A DNA stretch of 64,000 nt from assembly GCA_965229115.1 (NCBI GenBank), contig CBDDIR010000003.1:2728001-2792000 (forward strand). Reading direction: 5' to 3'. The notes beneath the pieces are model-generated. The model was not told where the DNA came from. It did no database searches and saw only the letters and a program-made list of their open reading frames with translations. Both the position numbers and the translations under genes were made by a program. Below are positions 15,506-23,507 of the stretch, piece after piece. Numbering within the stretch: position 1 is the stretch's first letter; each line of letters starts with the position of its first letter. Origin of the DNA: UBA7672 sp965229115 (GTDB lineage Bacteria; Pseudomonadota; Alphaproteobacteria; Caulobacterales; Hyphomonadaceae).

Positions 15506-16672
15506 ATGGACTTCGAGCTCAGCGAAGATAATCGCTTGCTGCGCGACCTCGTGCAGCGGTTTGTGCGCGAGATGCTGATCCCACTCGAGGGCAAGGTGCT
15601 GGAGCGGGATGCGCAGGGACAGGGCGCGTATCTCTCCCACGAGGAGCGCGACCGGATTGACACGCGCTCGCGCGATATGGGGCTGTGGGGGCTCGATGCG
15701 CCGGAGGATGTTGGCGGGGCTGATTTGCCGGCTGTGGCGATGATCGGCGTCAATATCGAGATGGGGAAGACGTGCGTTCCCTACCACCTGCCCCCGGACT
15801 CGCCGAACCTGCGCATGTTGATGGCAACGGTGAATGAGGATCAGCGCGAGCGCTATCTTGCGCCGTATGTGCAGAAGGGCACTGTCTCGGCCATCGGCAT
15901 TTCGGAGCCGGGCGCAGGCGCAGACCCCGCCGCGATGATCACGCGCGCTGTGCGCGAGGGCGATGAGTGGATCATCAACGGCCGCAAGATCTGGATCAGC
16001 CGCGCACAGGAAGCGGACTTCACCATCCTGATGGCGGTGACGGATAAACAGAAAGGCGCGCGTGGCGGCATCAGCGCTTTCCTTGTCGACAAGGGCACGC
16101 CGGGGTTCAACGTGCTGCGCCGTATCCCGATGCTGGGCGGGCAGTTCACCTATGAAGTTGCGCTGGAGAATTGCCGCGTGCCGGCGGCGAACCTGCTTGG
16201 CGTCGAGGGACAGGGCTTTGCGCCGATGCAGGTGCGGCTCTCCACGCGGCGGCTGCAGATGGCGAGCTGGTCGATCGGCATGGCGCAGCGCGCGCTCGAC
16301 ATGATGCTGGAGTATGCGCCGCAGCGCGTGGTGTTCGGCGAGCCGCTGGCCAACCGGCAGGCGATCCAGTGGTGGATCGCGGACGCGTACACCAAGATCA
16401 AGGCAGCCACGCTGATGACGTATGAAACGGCGTGGAAGCTCGACAGGGGCGCGGATGTGCGCACCGAGATTTCCGCCGTGAAGGCTTACGCGACAGAGAT
16501 GGCGTACGAAGTGCTCGACCACGCCATGCAGATGTACGGCGCCATGGGCATGACCAAGGAACTGCCGCTGGCGCTAATGCAGGCGCAGATGCGCACGATG
16601 CGCATCTATGATGGCCCGACGGAGGTGCATAAGTGGGTCGTCGCGCGGAACCTTTTGGGGTTGAAGCGCTAG
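15506..16672 (+). CDS. Acyl-CoA dehydrogenase family protein
   Basis: A 388-residue flavoenzyme that oxidises an acyl-CoA at the alpha-beta bond. Typical signatures are SAIGISEPGAGADPAA (~residue 130), KIWISRAQEADF, LDHAMQMYGAMGMTKE and the C-terminal IYDGPTEVHKWVVARNLLG. The start follows a clear GGGAGA site. Its stop codon is immediately followed by the ATG of the next gene (TAGATG), and that gene overlaps the crotonase gene, so the three form a tightly coupled operon. Confidence 0.9.
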   Translation: MDFELSEDNRLLRDLVQRFVREMLIPLEGKVLERDAQGQGAYLSHEERDRIDTRSRDMGLWGLDAPEDVGGADLPAVAMIGVNIEMGKTCVPYHLPPDSPNLRMLMATVNEDQRERYLAPYVQKGTVSAIGISEPGAGADPAAMITRAVREGDEWIINGRKIWISRAQEADFTILMAVTDKQKGARGGISAFLVDKGTPGFNVLRRIPMLGGQFTYEVALENCRVPAANLLGVEGQGFAPMQVRLSTRRLQMASWSIGMAQRALDMMLEYAPQRVVFGEPLANRQAIQWWIADAYTKIKAATLMTYETAWKLDRGADVRTEISAVKAYATEMAYEVLDHAMQMYGAMGMTKELPLALMQAQMRTMRIYDGPTEVHKWVVARNLLGLKR

Positions 16673-17686
16673 ATGGACTGGTTCGAGCGGCTCACCGGTT
16701 TCAGGGAGACTGACTACACGACGACGCAGAAGCGGCTGCGTATTGAGGACGGTCGCCTTTATTCGGACGCCAACGACAAGAGCCATGGCGTTGGCAGGCT
16801 GAAGCTTGTCTCGCTGGATGAGTTGCGGCGACGGCGCGTGGCGGTGCCGGGCAAACTCAAACTGTCACTGATCTCGGCGGATGCGCGCGAGCTGCATCGG
16901 CGGGAGACGAGCGCTGGGGCGCTGTTCCAGGTCGCCTCGCAGTTCAACATGCTGGAAATGACGGGGCCGAGCGTGACGCCGGAGCGCGGCGTGACGATCT
17001 ATGAACACGACCGCACGCAGGGACCAGCGTGTGCAATCGCTGCGGGCGCGGCGACGATCTACCGGAACTACTTCGCGCCGGTGGGCGATCAGGTTGGACA
17101 GACTGCGAGCGGGCAGCTGAATGGTCTGGCCGATATTGGCGCGGCGCTGGCGCAGGCGACCGGCCTGCCCGTCTCCAAACTATGGAAGATGGAGAACGGC
17201 TATGCGCTGCCGGACGATCTTGGTCTCGCGGCAATCGGGCATGCGCTGTCCAGCCTGAGTGAAGACGAGTTCGACAGGATGCGTGGGCTGTTGCGTGTTG
17301 GTCTGCACGCAGATGTCGAGGTTACCGATGGTCCCACGCGCACGGGACAGCGCGTGTCGCAAGTGTTCTGCTCGGCGCTGCCGATCCGGTACAGCAGGCT
17401 CAGGACGGAAGAGTGGGAGCCGTTTGCGCGGCTCGTGCTGGAAGCGGCTTATGAGGCGACGCTTTATTGCGCGCTCGAGAATGCAGCGCGAGGTGGTTCC
17501 CGCACGGCTTATCTTACGTTGCTGGGCGCGGCTGCGTTCGGAAATCCCTTGCCCTGGGTGCTTGATGCGACAAGGCGTGCATTGGATATTTTCCGTGCTA
17601 CCAGTCTCAACGTGACGATCGTTTCGTATGGTTCGCCGCCATCGGAACTCGTCAAACTCGCAGCGGAATACGAGGCTCTGCCATGA
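16673..17686 (+). CDS. Conserved protein of unknown function, macro-domain-like
   Basis: A 337-residue soluble protein with no signal peptide or membrane segment. I recognise the pattern FNMLEMTGPSVTPERGVTIY, then ACAIAAGAATIYRNYF, KMENGYALPDD, SQVFCSALPIRYS, VLEAAYEATLYCALENA and a final YLTLLGAAAFGNPLPWV. This is a conserved uncharacterised family whose last segment resembles the ADP-ribose-binding loop region of macro domains. That similarity is by eye and may not hold. The gene is translationally coupled on both sides: its ATG touches the stop of the acyl-CoA dehydrogenase, and its TGA overlaps the crotonase ATG. A role tied to acyl-CoA turnover or its signals is inferred only from context. 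Confidence 0.55.
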   Translation: MDWFERLTGFRETDYTTTQKRLRIEDGRLYSDANDKSHGVGRLKLVSLDELRRRRVAVPGKLKLSLISADARELHRRETSAGALFQVASQFNMLEMTGPSVTPERGVTIYEHDRTQGPACAIAAGAATIYRNYFAPVGDQVGQTASGQLNGLADIGAALAQATGLPVSKLWKMENGYALPDDLGLAAIGHALSSLSEDEFDRMRGLLRVGLHADVEVTDGPTRTGQRVSQVFCSALPIRYSRLRTEEWEPFARLVLEAAYEATLYCALENAARGGSRTAYLTLLGAAAFGNPLPWVLDATRRALDIFRATSLNVTIVSYGSPPSELVKLAAEYEALP

Positions 17687-18462
17687 CCGACCGCATCGGC
17701 GATGTGCACATATCCCGCGACGGGTTCGTCGCCACGGTGACGATTGACCGGCCGCCGATCAATGCGGTGAGCGTGGATCTGATGCGGGATCTGGCCGATG
17801 TGCTGGAAGCGCTCGACAAGGATGGCGCGAGCCGCGCGGTGGTGCTGGCGACGGCGGGCAAGGTGTTCTGCTCGGGCGCTGATCTGGCGAACCGCACATC
17901 GGAAGGTCCGATACCGGAACGGTCGATCAATCCGCTGTACGATCAGGCCGTGCGCCTGTTCTCGACCGAGCTGCCCATCGTTGTGGCGGTTCAGGGCGCA
18001 GCGATCGGCGCGGGGCTGGGGCTGGCGATGATCGGCGATTTCCGCGTGGCGGCGCCCGAGGCGCGTTTTGCGGCGAACTTCACCAAGCTGGGTTTCCACC
18101 CGGGCTTCGGCCTCACCTACACCCTGCCGCGCCTGATCGGCCGGCAGAACGCCAGCATGATGTTCCTAAGCGGCGATCGCTATGACGGGTCGGAGGCGCT
18201 GGAGATGGGGCTGGTGGATGATCTGGTCGATCAGTCCCGCCTGCTCGGCCGCGCGCAGACGATGGCGGCGACGATTGCCGAGAATGCGCCGCTGGCGATC
18301 CGCTCCACCCGCAAGACGCTGCGTGGCGATCTGCCCGCGGGTGTGCGGGCGGCGACGGATCATGAGTTCACCGAGCAGCAATGGCTGATGAAGACGGATG
18401 ACTTCAAGGAAGGCGTGCGCGCCGTGAGCGAGCGCAGGCCGGGGGACTTCAAGGGGAAGTGA
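17683..18462 (+). CDS. Enoyl-CoA hydratase/isomerase (crotonase) family protein lacking both hydratase glutamates
   Basis: A 259-residue crotonase-fold protein. Oxyanion-hole segments FCSGADL (~residue 66) and GAAIGAGLGLAM (~residue 108) are present. At the positions of the two catalytic glutamates of enoyl-CoA hydratase (Glu144 and Glu164 of the rat enzyme) it has Gly in GLGLAM and Phe in ANFTKLG. Water addition is therefore doubtful, and an isomerase or other crotonase reaction is more likely. It is the last gene of the acyl-CoA dehydrogenase / macro-like operon, with its ATG overlapping the preceding stop. Confidence 0.82.
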   Translation: MTDRIGDVHISRDGFVATVTIDRPPINAVSVDLMRDLADVLEALDKDGASRAVVLATAGKVFCSGADLANRTSEGPIPERSINPLYDQAVRLFSTELPIVVAVQGAAIGAGLGLAMIGDFRVAAPEARFAANFTKLGFHPGFGLTYTLPRLIGRQNASMMFLSGDRYDGSEALEMGLVDDLVDQSRLLGRAQTMAATIAENAPLAIRSTRKTLRGDLPAGVRAATDHEFTEQQWLMKTDDFKEGVRAVSERRPGDFKGK

Positions 18463-18465
18463 GCA

Positions 18466-18590
18466 CGCGCCCGTCCTTCGACGGACGCACGCGTTCCGCG
18501 TGCTGCTCAGGATGAGCGCTACAGAGCAAGCAGTGGTTTAGCGCTCATCCTGAGCAGCCGCGAAGCGGCGTCCGTCGAAGGACGAGCGCG
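18466..18590. repeat. P1 composite palindrome, copy 3
   Basis: Full-length copy with both arms intact, placed between the convergent crotonase and TetR genes, where it could serve as a bidirectional transcription end. It also lies close to a change in strand G/C bias. Confidence 0.85.
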
Positions 18591-18604
18591 TAGGTCCAAA
18601 GCGC

Positions 18605-19261
18605 CTAGAGCGCTTCGATACCGCCGATGAAGACCTTCACGGCGCGCTCCACATGGTCGTGGATTTCCTGCGGGGTCGGGCGGTAGTTCGGCAGCATGAG
18701 CGAGCGGAACTGGAGGCGCGAGCGGACGAGGTCGAAATAGACCGAGGCGGCCAGCTCGAAGTTCTCGATCTTGATCTCGCCGGCCTTCACGCGGTCTTCA
18801 AGATAGGTGGCCAGCGCCTTGCGGATCGCCTCGGGGCCGCGCTTGGCCCACTGTTCGGCGACGTCCGGGAATTTCTTCGCCTGCGCCACCATGAGGCGCA
18901 TCGTGTCCAGCGTTTCGGGCTGGGTCTGCTTGGTTAGGAAAACCTCACCAATACGCTGAAGACCTTCGCGAAGCGGTGCGTGGGCTGCGAGTTCGACGCC
19001 CATCTGCTCGGTCAGCTCGCTGACGCGGCTGTCGATCATGGCTTCGAACAGGCCCTGCTTGCCGCCGAACTGGGCGTACAGCGTGGAGAGCGATCCGCCT
19101 GCGCGGCGCACGATTTCGGCCATATTGGCCTGCTCGTAGCCGAACTCGAGGAAGACATCGCGTGCTGCGCGAAGGAAGGCGGCGCGGCGCAATTCAGCGC
19201 GGCCAGCCTCTGGCTCCTGGGCGGTGGGGGCGGCGGTTTCTACCGAATCTTCCTGCGACAT
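18605..19261 (-). CDS. TetR family transcriptional regulator
   Basis: A 218-residue repressor-type protein. After a ~20-residue acidic tail, a TetR helix-turn-helix spans residues 28-70 (FLRAARDVFLEFGYEQANMA then STLYAQFGGKQGLFEAMI). The ligand-binding C-terminal domain follows. It is divergent from an EmrA/EmrB-type efflux operon and shares a 139-base intergenic region with inverted repeats. It therefore probably represses that operon and itself and is released by a drug or toxic acid. The ligand is unknown. Confidence 0.85.
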   Translation of the reverse strand: MSQEDSVETAAPTAQEPEAGRAELRRAAFLRAARDVFLEFGYEQANMAEIVRRAGGSLSTLYAQFGGKQGLFEAMIDSRVSELTEQMGVELAAHAPLREGLQRIGEVFLTKQTQPETLDTMRLMVAQAKKFPDVAEQWAKRGPEAIRKALATYLEDRVKAGEIKIENFELAASVYFDLVRSRLQFRSLMLPNYRPTPQEIHDHVERAVKVFIGGIEAL

Positions 19262-19400
19262 TTTAATAGAAATACTCGTTATTCAGACGACTTGATACTC
19301 AAGGGTGGATCGTTACATTTCAACGGAAACGTAACACGAATTACATATCCTAGTTCTCCCCCTCGCAGGATATGTCTGCTTCCGTACAGGACAACACATA
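19262..19400. promoter_or_regulatory. Divergent promoter/operator region, TetR and efflux operon
   Basis: Two inverted repeats are visible: GTTAC-N14-GTAAC (19312-19335) and ACATATCC-N17-GGATATGT (19343-19375). TTGATA (19292-19297) and TACATT (19314-19319) with a 16-base spacer could form a plus-strand promoter, and the first inverted repeat would overlap its -10 box. Either repeat could be the TetR operator; the assignment is inference. Confidence 0.5.
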
Positions 19401-20570
19401 ATGGCCCTGACCACCGTGAAGAAGGACTCCGAGGCGCCTCAACCCGCCGCAGGTCAGCCTGCGATTGCGCCACCCGGCGCGGCACAAACCGGCGGTTCAG
19501 GCCCGGAGAGCGCTGCGTCAGATGGTGGCAAAGGCGGCCTGCGCAAGAAGATCCTGCTCGGCGTTGCCGCAGTGGCAGCTGTCGGAATTGTGTGGTTCGC
19601 TGGCGACTGGTTCCTCAACGGCCGGTTCAACATCTCGACCGACAACGCCCAGCTTCGCTCCGACATCGCGCGCGTGACGCCGAAGGTCGAGGGCTATGTG
19701 AAGGCGATCCACGTCGCCGAAAACCAGACGGTGAAGCGCGGCGACCTGCTGATCGAGCTGGAATCGGACGAATTCGAAACCCGCCTCGCCTTCGCCAAGG
19801 CAGAGCTGGCGCAAGCCGTGGCTGACGCTGCGCAGTCCCGCGCCCGCATCACGACCCAGCGCGACAATCTGGCAGAGGCTCGCGCCGCGCGCGAAGCCGC
19901 CGACGCCTCGGCCGATCTCTCCTCCTCCGATGCGAAGCGCCTCGCCGAGCTGGCCGAGAAGGGCTGGTATCCCAAAGCCCGCCTCGAGCAGGCCGAAGCC
20001 GCCCGCCGCACCGCCGACGCCCAGCTCTCGCAGGCGACCGCCGGCATCACCGCCCAGCGCAGCCAGCTCTCCAGCGCCGAAGCTGCCGCCATCTCCGCCG
20101 ACGCGAAGATTCAGGCTGCGCAAGCCAAGGTCGACGGCGCCCAGCTCGAACTGGACCGCACCCGCATCCTCGCCCCGATGGATGGCGTCGTCACCAAGAA
20201 GGATGTCGTCGAAGGCCAGATCCTGTCGCCGGGCCGCGTCGCCCTGTCGATCGTCTCGTCGAGCGATGTCTGGGTGATCGCCAACTTCAAGGAAACGCAG
20301 ATCACCGACATGCGCGCCGGACAGTGCGTGAAGGTCCACGTCGATGCGCTGCCCAGCCTGCACGTCACTGGTAAGATCCAGAGCCTGTCGCCCTCGACCG
20401 GCGCCACGTTCAGCCTCGTCCCGCAGGACACCGCAACCGGCAACTTCACGAAGATCGTGCAGCGCGTGCCGGTGAAGATCCTGCTCGACAAGGAAGCGCT
20501 GGCCACGGGTCTGCTGCGTACCGGCATGCAGGTCACGGCCACGGTCTCCACCAAACCTGACTGCGAGTAA
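19401..20570 (+). CDS. EmrA/HlyD-type membrane fusion protein of an efflux pump
   Basis: A 389-residue periplasmic adaptor. It has a cytoplasmic tail rich in Pro/Ala/Gly, one membrane helix (~residues 52-68, GVAAVAAVGIVWFAG), a biotinyl-lipoyl-like half motif (VTPKVEGYVKAIHV), a long alanine-rich coiled coil (~residues 125-240) and the second half motif LDRTRILAPMDGVVT. It links an inner-membrane MFS transporter to an outer-membrane channel. The MFS partner gene follows after five bases; no TolC homologue is in the window. Confidence 0.88.
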   Translation: MALTTVKKDSEAPQPAAGQPAIAPPGAAQTGGSGPESAASDGGKGGLRKKILLGVAAVAAVGIVWFAGDWFLNGRFNISTDNAQLRSDIARVTPKVEGYVKAIHVAENQTVKRGDLLIELESDEFETRLAFAKAELAQAVADAAQSRARITTQRDNLAEARAAREAADASADLSSSDAKRLAELAEKGWYPKARLEQAEAARRTADAQLSQATAGITAQRSQLSSAEAAAISADAKIQAAQAKVDGAQLELDRTRILAPMDGVVTKKDVVEGQILSPGRVALSIVSSSDVWVIANFKETQITDMRAGQCVKVHVDALPSLHVTGKIQSLSPSTGATFSLVPQDTATGNFTKIVQRVPVKILLDKEALATGLLRTGMQVTATVSTKPDCE

Positions 20571-20575
20571 CGGCG

Positions 20576-22177
20576 ATGAGCGGCGCAGCCGCCACCGCAG
20601 GCCCGGCCGTCTATACGCCGCCCAAGCCGGGTACGCGCGAAGCCCTGATGTTGAACATCGGGTTCTTCGCGATGGTCATCGGCATGTTCATGGCGATCCT
20701 GGACATCCAGATCGTCGCCTCCTCCATCCAGCAGATCCAGGCCGGCGTCTCCGCCTCGGCTGAAGAAATCGCGTGGATCCAGACCAGCTATCTGATTGCC
20801 GAAGTCATCGGCATTCCCCTGTCCGGCCTGCTCAACCGCGCGCTGTCGATGCGCCGGCTGTTCGTCTATTCCGCGGCGGGCTTCACGCTCGCCAGCGTGA
20901 TGTGTGCGCTGGCGTGGGACCTCAACAGCCTGATCGTCTTCCGCTGCATCCAGGGCTTCCTTGGCGCGGCGATGATCCCGACCACCATGGCCGCCGCCTT
21001 CACCCTGTTCGGGCCGAACCGTTCGATGATGCAGCAGGTCGCCATCGGCATGGTGGCGACGCTCGCCCCGTCGATCGGCCCGACGCTCGGCGGCTGGCTC
21101 ACCGAACACATGAGCTGGCACTGGCTGTTCCTCGTGAACGTCATCCCCGGCATCATCGCGGCGACGCTGGTCTGGCGCTTCATCCCGAAACAGCCGGCGC
21201 AGCTTCAGCTCATCCGCAACATCGACATCATCGGCCTCGCCGCCATGGCGCTGTTCCTCGGCTCGTTCGAGTACGTGTTCGAGGAAGGCCCGACCGCCGG
21301 CTGGTTCGAGGACGACCATCTCATCATGTGGATGGCTCTCTGTGTGATCGGCGGCTTCATCTTCTTCTGGCGGGCGCTCACGCGCGCCAACCCGGTGGTC
21401 GACCTCAAAGTGTTCAAGGACCGGAACTTCGCTGTCGGATCGATGGTGGCCATCGTCGTCGGCTTCGGTCTGTTCGGCTCGGTCTATCTGACGCCCCTCT
21501 TCCTCGGCACCGTGCGCGGCTACAACTCGCTGCAGATTGGCCAGATCATGAGCGTGGGCGGCATCGCCATGTTCATTGGCGGCCCCATCGCTGGCGCGCT
21601 GATCCGCAAGATCGACCCGCGCATCGTCATGGCTTTCGGGCTCAGCATCGCAGCCATCGGGCTTTACTGGAACAGCTTCCTCACCGCCGACGCCTCGTTC
21701 GAGGAACTGTTCTGGCCGCAGGCGCTGCGCGGTGCGGGCCTCATCATGGCGATGGTGCCCTCCAACTTTGTGGCGCTGGGTACCCTGCCGCCGCTCAAGC
21801 TGCCCAACGCGACCGGCCTTATCACCGTCTGCCGCAACCTCGGCGGCGCGGTGGGCCTGGCAGCGCTCAACACCATGCGACTGAACTATACGAACCTGCA
21901 TAGCCAGGAGATTTCCGCCGGCCTCGACCCGTCACGCCCTGAGGTTCAGGACTGGCTGATGCAGGCTGAAGCCACGCTACGCGCCAGCGGCGTCGCCGAC
22001 CCGACCAACAGCGCCATCGGTCAGCTCACCCGCCGGATGCAGACAGAAGCGGCCGTGATGACCTTCAACAACCTGTTCCTGGCGATGTCGATCTGCTTTG
22101 CGATCATGATCCTGCTGGTGCCGCTGCTGAAGAAGCCGGCAGCCGCCAACGCCAGCGCGGCGAAGGAAGCGCACTAA
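20576..22177 (+). CDS. EmrB-type (DHA2) MFS multidrug transporter
   Basis: A 533-residue inner-membrane protein with about 14 transmembrane helices. DHA2 signatures are present: motif D1 MAILDIQIVASS (~residue 42) and LSGLLNRALSMRR for motif A, followed by IVFRCIQGFLGAAMIPTTM and GPTLGGWLTEHMSWHWLFLVN for motif C. It probably exports hydrophobic drugs or uncouplers together with the EmrA-like protein encoded just upstream, under the divergent TetR regulator. A terminator follows. Confidence 0.9.
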   Translation: MSGAAATAGPAVYTPPKPGTREALMLNIGFFAMVIGMFMAILDIQIVASSIQQIQAGVSASAEEIAWIQTSYLIAEVIGIPLSGLLNRALSMRRLFVYSAAGFTLASVMCALAWDLNSLIVFRCIQGFLGAAMIPTTMAAAFTLFGPNRSMMQQVAIGMVATLAPSIGPTLGGWLTEHMSWHWLFLVNVIPGIIAATLVWRFIPKQPAQLQLIRNIDIIGLAAMALFLGSFEYVFEEGPTAGWFEDDHLIMWMALCVIGGFIFFWRALTRANPVVDLKVFKDRNFAVGSMVAIVVGFGLFGSVYLTPLFLGTVRGYNSLQIGQIMSVGGIAMFIGGPIAGALIRKIDPRIVMAFGLSIAAIGLYWNSFLTADASFEELFWPQALRGAGLIMAMVPSNFVALGTLPPLKLPNATGLITVCRNLGGAVGLAALNTMRLNYTNLHSQEISAGLDPSRPEVQDWLMQAEATLRASGVADPTNSAIGQLTRRMQTEAAVMTFNNLFLAMSICFAIMILLVPLLKKPAAANASAAKEAH

Positions 22178-22179
22178 GA

Positions 22180-22216
22180 GAAAGGCCCGCCCCACATTGG
22201 TTGGGCGGGCCTTTTC
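22180..22216. terminator. Bidirectional terminator between the efflux operon and a crp-family gene
   Basis: AAAGGCCCGCCC and GGGCGGGCCTTTT form a GC-rich hairpin with A and T runs on opposite sides, between two convergent genes. Confidence 0.88.
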
Positions 22217-22969
22217 CTAGTCCAGATGCAGGTAAGCTGAGTCGAAGCTCGAGATTTCCGCCAGGCGATCGCGATCCAGCAGATCAATCGCACCCTTGCG
22301 GTATTCGGCGGTCTTCTCTTCCGACAGGCGCCGGAACGTCCGGTTCACGTGGATCACGCTGATCCCGAGAATGTCGGCGAAGTCTTCCTGATTGAGCGGC
22401 AGCTCGATCGTCTTGCCGCGCATCAAGCCGATGGCCGAGAGCCGCGCCTCAAGCTCGCACAAGGCATGCGCCAGCTTTTCGAGACTGTCGCGGCGGCCCA
22501 GAGAGACCACACGCTCGGCCAGGATCGAGTCCTCCTGCCCCATCGTCCAGGCGATGGCGGCCGCGAGGCCCGGATAACGCTCGAACAGCTCTGCGCCTTG
22601 TGGCGCGTCTATGCGGATCACGCTGACGGATGTCCGCGCGGTCAGATCGAAGCCGGACGTCTTGAACAGCAGGCTGTCGGCGCAGAGGATGTCGCCAGGA
22701 AGCGCGTAGTTCACGATCTGGCGGCGTCCTGAAGCAAGCCCGCGCGATTTGAACGCCCACCCGGACTCAACGAGATAGAGTTGCGGGCAGCGCTCGTTCT
22801 CTTTGACGATCGGACGATTGGCGGAAATCTCGATACGATCACGCGCCAGCGCCTTGACGTCGCGCACGAGCGTTTCGGTGAACCCGTTAAGGCTCGTCAT
22901 CTTCCGGCGAAGCAGTTCTGCCGCTTTATCGATGGGGGAATCGGTCCTGTACATATCGGTGGCGTCCAT
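22217..22969 (-). CDS. Crp/Fnr family transcriptional regulator
   Basis: A 250-residue regulator. Residues ~30-150 are a cyclic-nucleotide-binding-type beta roll (LYLVESGWAFKSR, YALPGDILCADSLLF), and ~185-225 hold a Crp-type winged helix (LNQEDFADILGISVIHVNRTFRRL). No Fnr-type cysteine cluster is seen, so oxygen sensing by an iron-sulfur centre is unlikely. Proteins like this are common in Caulobacterales and respond to unknown signals. The ATG at 22969 is preferred over a TTG one codon upstream. It is divergent from clpB. Confidence 0.82.
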   Translation of the reverse strand: MDATDMYRTDSPIDKAAELLRRKMTSLNGFTETLVRDVKALARDRIEISANRPIVKENERCPQLYLVESGWAFKSRGLASGRRQIVNYALPGDILCADSLLFKTSGFDLTARTSVSVIRIDAPQGAELFERYPGLAAAIAWTMGQEDSILAERVVSLGRRDSLEKLAHALCELEARLSAIGLMRGKTIELPLNQEDFADILGISVIHVNRTFRRLSEEKTAEYRKGAIDLLDRDRLAEISSFDSAYLHLD

Positions 22970-23507
22970 CAACGCCCCGAGCCGACGCGACAGGCCGCGC
23001 CAACCTTCGAACTACGCGTAATGATCCCAACACGGATAAAGGAGCACAGTAATTTTGCTCGGTTAGGCATGTCGCACCTTCGCTAGTCCCACCTGACCCG
23101 AATATCTCAGGCAAACCGAACGCGACTTTGCTCAGATTAGTTCCGTGCTAAAAAACTTTCAAAATCAGTGAGTACGGTCTTTCCCCCGAATGTTCCGGCA
23201 TTAGCACAGACAATGTCGGGGTCATTTCGTGGCGATGTCGGGTCAAAGTCGCAACGTTTTCTAGGAAACCATGATGACGCGCACGGGAGGTCGGCGAACC
23301 ATCCGTATCCGGAGCCATCGCGGCATTCGATAAGACACTTGAGAGTGTCCGGGCTTTGGCCTCGCCCTCTTGTGCTGGACAGGGCGATCCCTAACTCATG
23401 GCAAGGTGAACGTCGCGGCCTTCGGGCGCGTTCGTCCGCCTGAGGGATGCCGATGCCGGGTCCCGCTTTTCGCCTGCCGACTGCTTCATACAAGGGTCAG
23501 ACAATAC
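22970..23507. other. Intergenic region between the crp-family gene and clpB
   Basis: Lower in GC at its centre. It contains the candidate heat-shock promoter of clpB and must contain the promoter of the crp-family gene. No credible small gene was found. Confidence 0.6.
23369..23396 (+). promoter_or_regulatory. Candidate sigma-32 heat-shock promoter of clpB
   Basis: CTTG, a 17-base spacer and CCTAACT match the alphaproteobacterial sigma-32 pattern (CTTG, 17-18 bases, CYTATNT) at all positions but one. It would leave a leader of roughly 100 bases before the clpB start. Confidence 0.55.

Noticed and set aside
18463..18604. A replication terminus (dif) site at the strand-bias change
   Set aside because: No convincing XerCD-type 28-base site was seen, and a second bias change 40 kb away makes an inverted segment more likely.
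20111..21901. A 596-codon frame opposite the efflux genes
   Set aside because: Rich in His, Arg, Asp and Glu repeats typical of antisense frames, while the sense strand encodes EmrA/EmrB-type proteins.
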